Shown piece after piece: positions 38,173 through 47,794 of a stretch of DNA of 64,000 bases; position 1 is the stretch's first letter, and each line of letters opens with the position of its first letter. The stretch is from positions 107,962-171,961 of the forward strand of contig NZ_BAJU01000003.1 in assembly GCF_000613865.1 (NCBI RefSeq), in the 5' to 3' direction. Origin of the DNA: Acetobacter okinawensis JCM 25146. GTDB lineage: Bacteria > Pseudomonadota > Alphaproteobacteria > Acetobacterales > Acetobacteraceae. The translations under genes were made by a program, and so were the position numbers. Under the pieces are notes generated by a model that saw only the letters and a list, made by a program, of their open reading frames with translations, searched no databases and was not told the DNA's origin.

Positions 38173-38700
38173 ATGACAGGATTACAGGACCAACCCAAGC
38201 TAAAAGCTGCGCAGCGGCCACGCACCGCCGCGCGCGTTGCAGCTGTTCAGGCGCTGTTCCAGATTGAACAGAATGGGGATCGTCCGGATTCCGTTATCGA
38301 GCAGTTTCTGATCCACCGGTTCGGCACGACCCTGAGTGGGGAATCCTATGAAGATGGGCGCATCCCCGAGGCCGACGTGGCGCTGTTCACATCCATTGTC
38401 AAAGGTGCTGTAGCCAACCGTAGCGCAATTGAGCAGGATATTGTCAAAACCCTGCCATCCACCTGGCCGATAGACCGGCTTGACCCGGTTTTGCGTGCGC
38501 TCTTTTTTGCAGCCATAGCAGAGGCGCGTCACGCGGAAGTGCCTGCCGCCGTGCTGATTAATGAGTATATGGATGTGGCGCACGGTTTCTTCTTCGGGGA
38601 TGAACCGCGTCTGGTGAATGGTGTGCTGGACGCACTTTTCAAAAATCCGACACCGGTTGAGGATCATGACAGCACCACAGGCACCCCAACCGAAGAGTGA
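38173..38700 (+). CDS. nusB: transcription antitermination factor NusB
   Basis: This 175-residue all-helical protein begins its NusB domain at RTAARVAAVQALFQIEQNGD and has the family segment LDPVLRALFFAAIAEARH, then VLINEYMDVAHGFF. NusB joins NusE to bind boxA RNA and promotes read-through of rRNA operons. AGGAG lies before the ATG. Its 3' end overlaps the thiL start by 35 bp. Confidence 0.93.
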   Translation: MTGLQDQPKLKAAQRPRTAARVAAVQALFQIEQNGDRPDSVIEQFLIHRFGTTLSGESYEDGRIPEADVALFTSIVKGAVANRSAIEQDIVKTLPSTWPIDRLDPVLRALFFAAIAEARHAEVPAAVLINEYMDVAHGFFFGDEPRLVNGVLDALFKNPTPVEDHDSTTGTPTEE

Positions 38701-39664
38701 TCTGCCGCGCGAGTTCGCGTTTATACGGCGGCATTTTGCTGCGCTGGCAGGCCCCGCAGCCCTGAATTTGCGCGACGACGCCGCCGTTTTCCTTCCCTCC
38801 GCGGGACGGGAAATGGTGATGGCGGTCGATGCCATGGTGGAAAATGTTCATTTTCTGCCTACTGACCCACCTGATCTGATTGGCCGCAAGCTATTGCGGT
38901 GTAATCTGTCCGATCTGGCTGCCATGGGGGCTGTGCCGGAGGGGTGGCTGCTTGCCTTTGCCCGTCCGCCCCATATTACGGAAGATTGGGTGGCGCAGTT
39001 TTGCATAGGTCTGGCGCAGGATCAGGCGCTGTTCGGGCTGAGCCTGATGGGGGGGGACACGACCTCCACCTCCGGGCCCCTCGTGCTGTCCCTGACCATT
39101 GTTGGTTCTGTTACCCCCGGTCAGGCCATCAGGCGTTGTGGTGCTCGTGCCGGGGACGGGTTGTGGGTCACGGGTACCATAGGGGATGGCGCTTTGGGGC
39201 TAAGGGCGCTGCAAGGGCCTGTGCTACTGCCTGACCCTACGGGCTATCTGGCGCAGCGCTACCGCCTGCCACAGCCGCGTGTGGGTCTGCCACTGTATGG
39301 CATGGCGTCTGCGGCAATGGATGTGTCGGATGGTCTGGTGCAGGATGCAGGGCATCTGGCACGGGAAAATGCCCTGCATGTGCGCATTCAGGCAGACAGG
39401 GTTCCACTTTCCGCACCGGCGCGCGCCGCGGGGGAGAATTGGCTGGAAACCTGCCTGACCGGCGGGGATGATTACGAGATATTGTTCGCCGTTCCGCCGG
39501 AGCACGAACAGCAACTCCAGTCACATCCGTATCTGCCAACCCAGTGTGGAGATGTGCCGGTAACCCGCATAGGGCAGTTTGAGGTAGGTCCGGCCTGCGT
39601 GTCCGTTGTGGATGGTGCGGGCAGGCCATTACATTTTAAAACATCCGGGTGGAGCCACCTTTAA
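38666..39664 (+). CDS. thiL: thiamine-monophosphate kinase ThiL
   Basis: The 332-residue enzyme phosphorylates thiamine monophosphate to the active diphosphate. Family motifs are LRDDAAVFLP, VMAVDAMVENVHFLP, LLRCNLSDLAAMGAVPEGW, LSLMGGDTTSTSGPLVLSLT and MDVSDGLVQDAGHL, all with their metal- and ATP-binding aspartates. ATG 38666 has GAGG just upstream and lies inside nusB, so translation is coupled. Confidence 0.93.
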   Translation: MTAPQAPQPKSDLPREFAFIRRHFAALAGPAALNLRDDAAVFLPSAGREMVMAVDAMVENVHFLPTDPPDLIGRKLLRCNLSDLAAMGAVPEGWLLAFARPPHITEDWVAQFCIGLAQDQALFGLSLMGGDTTSTSGPLVLSLTIVGSVTPGQAIRRCGARAGDGLWVTGTIGDGALGLRALQGPVLLPDPTGYLAQRYRLPQPRVGLPLYGMASAAMDVSDGLVQDAGHLARENALHVRIQADRVPLSAPARAAGENWLETCLTGGDDYEILFAVPPEHEQQLQSHPYLPTQCGDVPVTRIGQFEVGPACVSVVDGAGRPLHFKTSGWSHL

Positions 39665-39697
39665 CGCCAGCCCACACCACAGATCGGAAGGGTGGAA

Positions 39698-40843
39698 TTA
39701 CGGCAGGATTTTTTCAAACATACGATGCCGCTTATAAGGGGTGGGAGAAATGCGCTCGATAAGGTTGCGCAGCCCCTGATGTGTCTCCAACACCCACCCT
39801 AACTCAATGGTCCGGTAGGGCAGAACATGCCCCCGATGCATCAATTCATCAATAATCAGAACAGGCAGCATGGCACGCAGGGCAGTGCCCATGTATTTTT
39901 TGCGCACACCTAACAGGACAACCCGCGCGGAATGAAAGTCATGCTTGAGAATGCGCGATCCCAGCTTGAGCCAACCGAGTGGAGAGGGTGCTCCACCCAG
40001 ATCCCCGCTAATGTCAAACATATTGGGTATGACCAGTGCGATGGCCGCAGGTTCGCCCTCAACTTCGGCCAGAACATACTGTTCGGGTCGCAGCACAGGT
40101 TTGAGTGCCTTGAGCAGAGACGCCACCTCGTTGGAGGTCAGGGGGACATTCCCCCATGTGTCGGCCCATGCATCATTGTAAATTTCGCGCAGGATTTCCG
40201 CGTCTTCGGCAATATGTGTCAGGCGCAGGCCGCGCATGGTAATTTTGCCCAGACGCTCGCGCAGGTTGGCTGGAATCTGGTTGGCCTGCTCGGCCTTGGG
40301 GCCGGTTTCCATACGGTAGGAGAGCAGATCCATCGCCTTGCTAAAACCTGCCTGCTCAATAGCTGGAGCAAGGCTCGCAGGGTGCCATGGCGTGCCGATC
40401 ATGGACATTTCGCTCTGTCCTTCGATCATCACACCTGACTGGCCGTTGCTGTTCAGCGTCCAAGGTCCACGGATACGTTCAATACCGCGTGTTTTCAGCC
40501 ACGCGGTTGCGGCTTCAAGCAGTAGGGGAACACAGGCGGGCTCAGCAGTGTCTAACGCTCCAAAAAAACCTGTTCTGGGTCCATCCTGCTGGAGTACCAG
40601 AGCATCGATCTGGGCAGATATGCGGCCAATGGGTTTGCCATTGCGCCATGCCAGAAAGTAACACGCAAAGCCATGCTCGAAAAAAGGAGCCTTGCGGGGG
40701 GAGAGCATGCTGCGCTCTTCCATGTCCAGAGGAGGAAGATATCCGGGCAAGCCATCGTAAAGCTTGCGCGGAAGCTTTATAAAGAGAGAAAGCTGACGTG
40801 AGCCCGAAACAGGGGAAACGGTAATCTGAGTCGGGAAAGACAT
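39698..40843 (-). CDS. GNAT-fold acyltransferase-like protein
   Basis: The 381-residue protein resembles a family of two-lobed GNAT-like proteins: FIKLPRKLYDGLPGYLPPL at the start, PFFEHGFACYFLAWRNGKPI, GRISAQID, GFFGALDTAEPA, and a second lobe with DAWADTWGNVPLT and VALIVIPNMFDISGDLGG-like segments. No biochemical role is certain. Bacterial ceramide synthase of Caulobacter is, from memory, a GNAT-type protein of similar size, and acetic acid bacteria make ceramides, so that is one speculative role. GGAGGGG precedes the ATG. It is divergent from an SDR gene 75 bp away, so the two may share control. Confidence 0.6.
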   Translation of the reverse strand: MSFPTQITVSPVSGSRQLSLFIKLPRKLYDGLPGYLPPLDMEERSMLSPRKAPFFEHGFACYFLAWRNGKPIGRISAQIDALVLQQDGPRTGFFGALDTAEPACVPLLLEAATAWLKTRGIERIRGPWTLNSNGQSGVMIEGQSEMSMIGTPWHPASLAPAIEQAGFSKAMDLLSYRMETGPKAEQANQIPANLRERLGKITMRGLRLTHIAEDAEILREIYNDAWADTWGNVPLTSNEVASLLKALKPVLRPEQYVLAEVEGEPAAIALVIPNMFDISGDLGGAPSPLGWLKLGSRILKHDFHSARVVLLGVRKKYMGTALRAMLPVLIIDELMHRGHVLPYRTIELGWVLETHQGLRNLIERISPTPYKRHRMFEKILP

Positions 40844-40918
40844 TGCCCCTCCATGGAACGGAACATAAAAAACTCCCCGGGTGATGCCTTATTCTCTCTC
40901 AATGGGAAAGGAAAAAAT

Positions 40919-41716
40919 GTGAGATATGCTGCATCCGGGGCGGACGTTTTGCGTTCTGTGCTGATTACGGGGGCAACCGGCGGCATTGGTGCCGAGCTTG
41001 CGCACCATTATGCAGCACCCGGCCGGACCCTGATTTTGTGGGGTAGAAACGCCCAGAAGCTGGCCCAACTGGCTACGGAATGCTGCGCCAGAGGGGCCGT
41101 GGTGCATACGCGCCAGATTGACCTGTGCGATGGCACGGGTGCTCTGACGGCCTTTGTGGAGGATGATGCCACCCACAAACCGGATTGCGTGGTGCTCGGG
41201 GCTGGTTTGTCAGATATTCAGTCCTTGGACGAAAAAACCGAAGACCCGCAGAAGGTGCTCCAACTCGGCTTGGTGAACTATGCAACACCCGCAGCACTGG
41301 CTACGGCCGCGGCGCGGAGCATGGTTGAACGGCAGGGGGGGCATATTGCGCTCATCGGGTCTGTTGCCGGTTTTTATGAAATGCCATTTTCCGCTGCCTA
41401 TAGCAGCTCCAAGTCCGGTTTGGCTTTTTTTGCTAAATCTGCAGGGCTTGCGTGGCAGCAATATGGTGTAAAGTTGACCCTGATTGTTCCCGGTTTTGTG
41501 GATACACCCATGAGCCAGCGGCTTGATGGCCCCCGCCCCTTTCTGGTGCCAGCAAAAAAGGCCGCGCGGGTTATAGCCCGTGCCATTGCGCAGGGACGGC
41601 GGGAATATGTTTTCCCTTGGCCATTCCGTGTATTGCGGGTGGTAGAGCGTCTGTTGCCTCAAAAACTGAGGGAATATATTCTGCTGCGGCTGGCTGTGGG
41701 GCAGACCGAGCGATAA
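40919..41716 (+). CDS. short-chain dehydrogenase/reductase
   Basis: This 265-residue SDR has the nucleotide-binding motif TGATGGIG near the start, a serine region (IALIGSVAGFYEMPF) and the catalytic YSSSK. The C-terminal tail (VLRVVERLLPQKLREYILLR) is basic and amphipathic and could touch the membrane. GTG 40919 is preferred because AAAGGA lies six bases upstream; ATG 40853 would add 22 residues unlike SDR N-termini and overlaps the divergent promoter. The substrate is unknown; similar SDRs reduce keto-lipids or sugars. Confidence 0.82.
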   Translation: MRYAASGADVLRSVLITGATGGIGAELAHHYAAPGRTLILWGRNAQKLAQLATECCARGAVVHTRQIDLCDGTGALTAFVEDDATHKPDCVVLGAGLSDIQSLDEKTEDPQKVLQLGLVNYATPAALATAAARSMVERQGGHIALIGSVAGFYEMPFSAAYSSSKSGLAFFAKSAGLAWQQYGVKLTLIVPGFVDTPMSQRLDGPRPFLVPAKKAARVIARAIAQGRREYVFPWPFRVLRVVERLLPQKLREYILLRLAVGQTER

Positions 41717-41728
41717 CAATGGAGCATG

Positions 41729-41767
41729 CGCCTGCACCAAAGCAGGCGTAGTTGCTCTTAAAAGAGC
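41729..41767 (+). terminator. two adjacent hairpins after the SDR gene
   Basis: CGCCTGC (41729-41735) pairs with GCAGGCG (41742-41748), and GCTCTT pairs with AAGAGC at 41754-41767. They begin 12 bp after the SDR stop codon. There is no T run, so they may be a weak terminator. Confidence 0.4.
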
Positions 41768-41836
41768 GCTGTGCTGCCACATTTAAGAATCAGGCAGGGG
41801 TAGCTTGATTGTTATAAGAGGAGCCGTAGCGCAGGC

Positions 41837-41992
41837 TTATTTTTCGCGGCGTTGCTGCGTAGCCAGACAACCGTGACGCATGCATTTGCGGTGCTCGAAC
41901 GTGCCATGCCCGTCCCAGGACTGCTGCTGCGTCCACGCTCCCCATTTATGGCCAAGGAGGCGGCAGATCATGCTGGTTGCAAACCATCTCAT
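41837..41992 (-). CDS. 51-residue Cys/His-rich small protein
   Basis: This short frame has ATG 41992 with AGAGGA five bases ahead. The protein is rich in basic residues and has paired metal-type ligands: CRLLGHKWGAW near the start and EHRKCMRHGC near the end. That arrangement (C..H/W..C..C) recalls very small zinc-ribbon-like proteins, though I do not recognise the family. It lies alone in the 371-bp gap between the SDR and glycosyltransferase genes, downstream of the latter on the same strand. Confidence rests on the ribosome site and on composition. Confidence 0.5.
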   Translation of the reverse strand: MRWFATSMICRLLGHKWGAWTQQQSWDGHGTFEHRKCMRHGCLATQQRREK

Positions 41993-42087
41993 GGTTGTCC
42001 TCTTACGCGCATCGGGGTGGGCAGGTCCAGTGTTCTGCCAGCAGGTCCGCTCTGAATGCCAGTGAGCACGCGGAATCTGTCGTAGGG

Positions 42088-43215
42088 TTAATGATCCTGA
42101 AAATCGGCATAGACTTTCAGGGTTTCCGCATTGATTTTTTCCTGCGAGAACTCTGTTTCTGCCAGTGCTCGGCCTGCCTTGCCCATTGCCAGACGCAGCG
42201 GACGGTTATTGAGCAGCTTTTGCAGGGCCTCCGCCAGTCTGCCCGGGTTGCGTGGAGGGACCAGCAGCCCGTTGACATCGGGCAGAACAGTCTCCCGGCA
42301 GCCTTCCACATCCGTGGTAACAATGGGGCGGCCTGTGGCCAGTGCTTCAAGCAGCACTTTGGGTAGCCCCTCCCGGTAGGTTGAGGGCAGGCAGACGATT
42401 GCACTGTGGGCCAGTAGTGCGGGCATGTTGGAGCAAAAACCTAGATACTCTACCGCGCCACTTTGTGCCCATGTTTGGAGTGTGTCCTCCGGAATGGCTG
42501 CAAAGCTTGACGAGTCCGATGCTCCTGCCAGCAGGAACCGGGCCTGAATACCCTGAGCTTTAAGATGCTGCGCAGCGGTAACAAAATCCCCCACCCCTTT
42601 GTCCCACAGCATGCGCGCAGGCAGCACCACTTCGGGCACCTGATCGGGCTCGGGCGTGGCGGCAAAGACCGACAGGTCTATCCCGGCACCACGGATCAGC
42701 CGTGCCGCCTGAACGCGCACGGTGCCATTTGTCGTGAGGTGGCGGAGGTCATCGGGGTTTTCAAAAATGACCTGACTACGGCGGGGGTTGAGTAGGAGGC
42801 GCAATGCAAGGCTGACCGGTCCGCGTAGCAGGCGGGCGCGTCGGTCGCTGGACGAAAAAATATACCCCATGCCCACAGGGGCGTTAACGATATGGCGTAT
42901 GTTTGCAAGCAGAGCTGCAATTGTCCCGTGGAGTATGGGCTTTATGGCAATGTGGTGGACAATATCCGGGCGTTCCTGGCGGTAAATGCGCACGACGTTG
43001 GCGATGCTTTTCAACTCATGCAGCGGGTTAAGGCTTTTGCGGTCATGCGGCCATGGGACGACACGTATGCCGTGTTCACGGATTGTATGAGCGTGCGTGC
43101 CAACCCGCGTGAGCACCACCACATCAAACCCGGCTTCCTTGGCAGCCAGAGCGCGGGCCATAAAGTGCGAGCAGAAAAACCAGTCCTCGGAAATCAGGTA
43201 AAGTAACTTGGGCAT
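42088..43215 (-). CDS. GT4-family glycosyltransferase
   Basis: The 375-residue protein is a GT-B fold retaining glycosyltransferase. Its N-terminal domain starts MPKLLYLISEDWFFCSHF; the acceptor lobe has DIVHHIAIKPILHGT. The C-terminal donor lobe has VLPARMLWDKGVGDFVTAA and the nucleotide-sugar motif SIVCLPSTYREGLPKVLLEA-like stretch with its conserved glutamate. Similar enzymes add sugars to undecaprenyl-linked or lipid acceptors. ATG 43215 follows GGAAA; the open frame upstream to 43386 has no family sequence. The target glycan is unknown. Confidence 0.85.
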   Translation of the reverse strand: MPKLLYLISEDWFFCSHFMARALAAKEAGFDVVVLTRVGTHAHTIREHGIRVVPWPHDRKSLNPLHELKSIANVVRIYRQERPDIVHHIAIKPILHGTIAALLANIRHIVNAPVGMGYIFSSSDRRARLLRGPVSLALRLLLNPRRSQVIFENPDDLRHLTTNGTVRVQAARLIRGAGIDLSVFAATPEPDQVPEVVLPARMLWDKGVGDFVTAAQHLKAQGIQARFLLAGASDSSSFAAIPEDTLQTWAQSGAVEYLGFCSNMPALLAHSAIVCLPSTYREGLPKVLLEALATGRPIVTTDVEGCRETVLPDVNGLLVPPRNPGRLAEALQKLLNNRPLRLAMGKAGRALAETEFSQEKINAETLKVYADFQDH

Positions 43216-43394
43216 ACAGTTTTTCCATGGGGTGGTGGATGCTGGCAGCATACCGGTTCGGCAGGGAGAGGGGTGTTCCCTTACGCTTTGGGTGCAACAC
43301 GGTTTAACATACGACAGGACTGCTTTTTCAGGCAGAGTTTGGGCTGTCAAGCCAGAGGCCTGAGCGTGATCGGATGGTAAAGCCATAATGGCAT

Positions 43395-43479
43395 AAAAAA
43401 ACCTGCCCAGCCTGAGTGTCGCCCGGATAGAATCTTTTGCTTTGATTCTGTCCGGACTGGTTCAGGCTGCGCAGGGTTT
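43395..43479 (-). terminator. two-tier rho-independent terminator of the dehydrogenase gene
   Basis: The outer arm AAACCTGCCCAGCCTGA (43399-43415) pairs with TCAGGCTGCGCAGGGTTT, and the inner arm CCGGATAGAATC (43423-43434) pairs with GATTCTGTCCGG (43444-43455). On the minus strand it ends in T7 (A7 at 43395-43401). The structure starts about 40 bp after the dehydrogenase stop. Confidence 0.8.
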
Positions 43480-43520
43480 CTCTACACAGAGTGTAGGTAA
43501 ATTGCGGCTCTAAAAGAATT

Positions 43521-44908
43521 TTAGAACGGCGCGTCGATGTCCACGACGTCAATCAGCTTGTGGTTGACGAATTCCTTGATGCCAAGCCCGATGAGTTCGC
43601 GGCCAAAACCGGAACGGGCGACACCACCAAACGGCAGATCGGCTTTTACCATTGTCGGATGGTTGATGTAGACCATGCCGGTGTAAATGCGGCGTGCCAC
43701 TTCCACCCCACGTTTGGTGTCCTGCGTAAACACGGAACCACCCAGACCATAAGGCGAATCATTGGCAATGCGGATCGCGTCTTCAGTGTCTTTGGCACGG
43801 TAAAGCTGGGTCACCGGACCAAAGAACTCCCACAGGCGTGCTTCATTGTTTTCCAGATTTGTCAGCAGGACAGGCTGGAAAAAAGCGCCTTTTTCGGGCA
43901 CAGGCGCACCAATAACCTCGGCTTTTGCACCCAGTTTGCAGGCTTCTTCCACCTGTGTACGCAGATCGTCTGCGGCTTTCTGGGAGGAGAGGGGGGCAAG
44001 TGTTGTGGCCGGGTCCATCGGATCGCCAGCTTTGAGTTCCGCCACACCTTTTTTGTACAGCTCAACAAAGCGGTCATAAATGGCATCTGCCACAATCAGG
44101 CGCTTGGAAGAGACGCAAACCTGTCCGGCATTCCAGTGGCGGCCAAACACGGCCCATTTGACGGCTTTTTCCAGATCGGCGTCATCAAGCACGATAAATG
44201 CGTCAGAACCACCGAGTTCCATGGTTGCTTTTTTGAGCGCCTTGCCTGCGACCGAGGCCACAATGGCGCCAGCGCCTTCGGAGCCGGTCAGGGCAACGCC
44301 GCATACGCGCGGGTCGTTCAGCACGGTTTCGGTGTGGTGGCGAGCCAGATACAGGTTGCGGAATGCACCGTCTGGCAGGCCAGCCTTGCGCATCAGATCG
44401 TCAAAGGCTGCGGCACACTGCGCACGTTGGATGCGTGCTTGAGAATGACCGTGTTCCCTGCCGAAAGCTGGGGCGCAATGATGCGTGCGATCTGGTAGTA
44501 GGGGAAGTTCCAAGGCTCAATGGCGAACACGATACCCTGCGGCTCGTGCACCAGCATGGCCTGACCTTCTTCGGGGTTCTTGACCGGCAGGGGCTCGGCG
44601 GTCAGCAGGCGCTCCGCGTGTTCGGCGTAATATTCAAAAATTTCGGCCGAAAGTGTGACTTCCGCGCGGGCTTCAGCAAAAACTTTGCCCATTTCCAGCG
44701 TCAGCAGGGCTGCGTAGTCATCCATGTTGTCACGCAGGATTTTTGCTGCGGCAGTCATGACCTTGGCGCGCTCGGCAAAGGAGACATCGCGCCAGGACTG
44801 GAATGCGCCGTAGGCCTTGTCCAGAGCGTTCTGTACGTCCTGATCCGTTGCGTCTGCAAAGGTTTTAACGACTTCGCCCGTATAGGGGTTGGTTGTAGCG
44901 TAGGCCAT
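43521..44908 (-). pseudogene. succinate-semialdehyde-type aldehyde dehydrogenase, frameshifted
   Basis: The first frame gives the N-terminal NAD(P) domain (PYTGEVVKTFADATDQ, EPWNFPYYQIARIIAPQLSA, GNTVILKHASNV). The second gives CAAAFDDLMRKAGLPDGAF, ALTGSEGAGAIVAS, the glutamate motif TMELGGSDAFIVLDDADL, catalytic cysteine in NAGQVCVSSKR, and the C-terminal LPFGGVARSGFGREL. One missing base near 44423 (CC read as C) turns NVPQCAA into NVRSV and stops the frame. Rejoined, it has about 462 residues, the size of NAD(P)-dependent succinate-semialdehyde dehydrogenases (GabD/Sad group). The substrate could also be another short aldehyde. It is divergent from an AraC-family gene. Confidence 0.83.
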
Positions 44909-45159
44909 GAGCGTGCTCTTCCTTGGCTGTTTGGTCAGTCATGCCAAGATGGGCCGTAAGGGGAGGGGGGCGGTAGAGCAATTCTGCTCACTTCTTGCCT
45001 GATTCTCTCCTGTGGGGGGTGTTTATACCGCTTTGGGCAAGATGCTTGCCGTGCTGATTGCCTTATTCTGCCATATCTGGAATGGTGGCATGCCGTATGA
45101 TCGGGTTATTCCCGTGGTTGGTGAGCAGAGAGGATAATGTGGCGGAACAGAAGGAATGC

Positions 45160-46101
45160 ATGGCCGGGAATCTGGCCGAGCTGCAAAATCTGGTACTCAG
45201 GCATTGCACCCAGCCTACGGTTACAACCGCCATAAAAGAACTGACCCTTTACCGTGCGGAGGTCGTGAGCGAGCCGATCCCGTTTGTGTTTGAACCGCGC
45301 GTGTATGTTATTGTGCAAGGCAGCAAGCAGGTCATGCTACGTGACCGTGTGTTTGATTATGACGCCAGCCATTATCTGGTCACCGCAGTCGATTTGCCCG
45401 TGGCAGGCTGCATTACACAGGCCTCCCCCGAGCGGCCGTATCTGGCGCTGTGTCTGGCGCTTGACCCGGCGCTGATCGCGGAACTGCTGCTGGTTGTAAA
45501 TGACACGCAGGTGGACCCCAATCAGGCCTGCATCATGGGCATGGGGCTTAGCCCGCTGAATTCGGACATTACTGGGCCGCTGCTCCGGCTGATGCGGTTG
45601 CTGGACCAGCCGGAGGATATTCCCATTATCAAACCCCTGATTGTGCGGGAGCTGCTCTATCGGCTCTTACAGGGGGATCAGGGGTGTGCGCTCCGGCAGA
45701 TTGCTACGGCTGGCAGCAATCTTTCCCACATTAACCGGGCCATTCACTGGATTTCCCTGCATTATGCCGAACCGTTTGATGTGGCGCGTGCAGCCAGTGT
45801 TGCCGGTATGGGCCTGTCCACATTCCACAGGCATTTTCGTGCAGCGACCAATATGAGCCCCCTGCAATACCGCACACAACTACGGTTGCAGGAGGCTCGT
45901 CGGCGCATGGTGAGCGAAAATGTGGATGCAGCAGAAGCAGCCTTTGCAGTGGGGTATGAAAGTCCGTCCCAGTTCAGTCGGGAGTACCGGCGTATGTTCG
46001 GGCGACCACCGGCACGTGATGCACTGTGTGTACGTGCCGACCAGCTTGCCGAGCGAGGGGCTGCCAAAGCTGTTTATGCGCACGAGGCGCATTGCGGTTG
46101 A
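45160..46101 (+). CDS. AraC-family regulator with AraC_N sensor
   Basis: The roughly 313-residue protein has an N-terminal AraC_N-type domain (PFVFEPRVYVIVQGSKQVML, FDYDASHYLVTAVDLPVAG) and a C-terminal double helix-turn-helix (VARAASVAGMGLSTFHRHF, DAAEAAFAVGYESPSQFSRE). AAGGA stands five bases before ATG 45160; GTG 45139 after AGAGGA is an alternative. It is divergent from the aldehyde dehydrogenase, the likely target. The ligand is unknown. It converges with cysG, 19 bp apart. Confidence 0.83.
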   Translation: MAGNLAELQNLVLRHCTQPTVTTAIKELTLYRAEVVSEPIPFVFEPRVYVIVQGSKQVMLRDRVFDYDASHYLVTAVDLPVAGCITQASPERPYLALCLALDPALIAELLLVVNDTQVDPNQACIMGMGLSPLNSDITGPLLRLMRLLDQPEDIPIIKPLIVRELLYRLLQGDQGCALRQIATAGSNLSHINRAIHWISLHYAEPFDVARAASVAGMGLSTFHRHFRAATNMSPLQYRTQLRLQEARRRMVSENVDAAEAAFAVGYESPSQFSREYRRMFGRPPARDALCVRADQLAERGAAKAVYAHEAHCG

Positions 46102-46120
46102 AAGCCCGACATCCTTCCCC

Positions 46121-47526
46121 TCAGAGTGGGGAAGATATGACCCGGTGCCGCACTACTTCCCCAACAATGACCAGCGCCGGACTACTCACCTTGTTGTCCG
46201 TAACCTGCTGGGGCAGGGTGGAGAGTGTGCCGCTGAACACGCGTTGCTGTGGTAATGTGCCCCGTTCCACCACAGCAGCAGGCCAGTCTGCTGGCAAGCC
46301 ATGTTCGACCAGTCTGGCGCAGAGTTGGTGAATGAGTGTTAGCCCCATGTAGATAACAATGGTCTGGCTGCGGAGGCTATGGTCTCCCACGCCAGATTCA
46401 GGGTGCCGTCAGCCCGGGCATGCCCCGTAATAAACAGGCAGGCCTGTGCACAATCGCGGTGAGTGAGCGGTATGCCCGCATAGGCCGCGCAGCCATTGGC
46501 GGCAGAAATGCCCGGGATAATGCGGAAAGGGATACCCGCATCCACCAGCGCTTCTATTTCCTCCCCTCCGCGACCAAAAATAAAGGGGTCGCCGCCTTTG
46601 AGCCGGAGTACGCGCTCCCCTTCCTTGGCGCGGCGAATCAGCTCGGCGTTAATGCCGTCCTGCGGCAGGGTATGGTTGTTGGTCTGCTTGCCAACAAAAA
46701 CCCGCTCGGCATCACGGCGCACAAAATTGAGGATATCCGGCCCCACCAGATTGTCGTACAGAACGCTATCCGCATCTTGCATCAGTCGCAGGGCTGCCAG
46801 TGTCAGCAGGTCGGGGTCGCCCGGGCCTGCGCCAACCAGCCAGACTTCCCCAGTTCTGCGCTGGTCTTCGCGCACAATACGTTCAAGCTCCTGCTGGGCA
46901 GCCTGTGTATCGCCCGACATGGCCAGCGGGCCGCCCGTGCCGTCCAGAAAATGTTCCCATATGCGGCGGCGCAAGGCGGAGTCCGGCACCTGTGTGCGTA
47001 GAGCCGTGCGGCTGTGCTGCATAAATGCGGCCAGTCTGTGCAGGCCTGCAGGCATAATTTCTTCTATTTTTGCCCGTAACCTGCGTGCCAGAACTGGGGC
47101 GGCGCCGCCGGTGGAGACGGCAATCTGTACGGCACCCCGTGTGGTCATGGCCGGAGTAATAAAGCTGGAAACCTCCGGGTCATCTACCGCGCAGACTGGG
47201 ATGTTCATGCTCTGGCACAGAGCGCTTAGTTCGGCGTTGAGCGCGCGGTTGCTGGTGGCCAGATAAACCATGCGGCAACCCGGCAGCAGGGATGTCAGCG
47301 TTTTGACCGAGGCTTCCTCACGGATCAAACGTGCCTTGCCGTCTGCTACAAGACGTTCAAGTTCGGGGGAGAGTGTGGGGGCGAGGATGTCCACCAGTGC
47401 ACCCGTCGGTACAAGAAGCTGCACCTTGTTGGCCGCGACATTGCCGCCGCCAGCCACAAGAACACGCGCCCCTTCCAGCCGGAGCATGATGGGAAACCAA
47501 CTGGTTCGCTCGAATGAAGCCTTCAT
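46121..47526 (-). pseudogene. cysG: siroheme synthase CysG, frameshifted near the C-terminus
   Basis: This is a fusion of precorrin-2 dehydrogenase/ferrochelatase (residues 1-200; LEGARVLVAGGGNVAANKVQ, AVDDPEVSSFITPA) with uroporphyrinogen-III methyltransferase (VWLVGAGPGDPDLLTLAALR, LRLKGGDPFIFGRGGEE). The frame stops after WETIAS and a few wrong residues. Another frame continues QTIVIYMGLTLIHQLC to VIVGEVVRHR at 46121, the normal end. One base added at about 46372 (CC to CCC) gives about 467 residues. The methyltransferase makes precorrin-2, the entry to the cob genes next door, so this break would block both siroheme and cobalamin if real. Confidence 0.87.
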
Positions 47527-47774
47527 GGTTCATGCTGCAAGCAGGATTTTGCCCTAGATGCAAGAGGAAGCTGAGCGAAACTGCATAAAAGTGGATGTCT
47601 GCTGTGCCAGCGCCTACTTTGACAAGTCTGCTCGCACGGGCCTAACACGGTCGCAGGTCAGCCCCGGCCCAGTGTGCTATGGGGTGGAGCAGGGTAGCTC
47701 GCCCGTATTTTTCTGGCACATGCTCCTGTTCCATCATGTTGTGGGCATGCGGTGTGTCTGTCGCTTTTGTCGTC

Positions 47775-47794
47775 TTTTGTGGAACACCACAAAA
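47775..47794. promoter_or_regulatory. palindrome upstream of cobG
   Basis: TTTTGTGG and CCACAAAA form a perfect 8-4-8 dyad 65 bp before the cobG start, in the 332-bp divergent gap between cysG and cobG. It could be an operator or a leader hairpin. I found no cobalamin riboswitch in this gap, and nothing else in it. Confidence 0.45.

Noticed and set aside
41852..42055. 67-codon plus-strand frame in the SDR-glycosyltransferase gap
   Set aside because: It has no ribosome site and overlaps the better supported minus-strand Cys/His frame.
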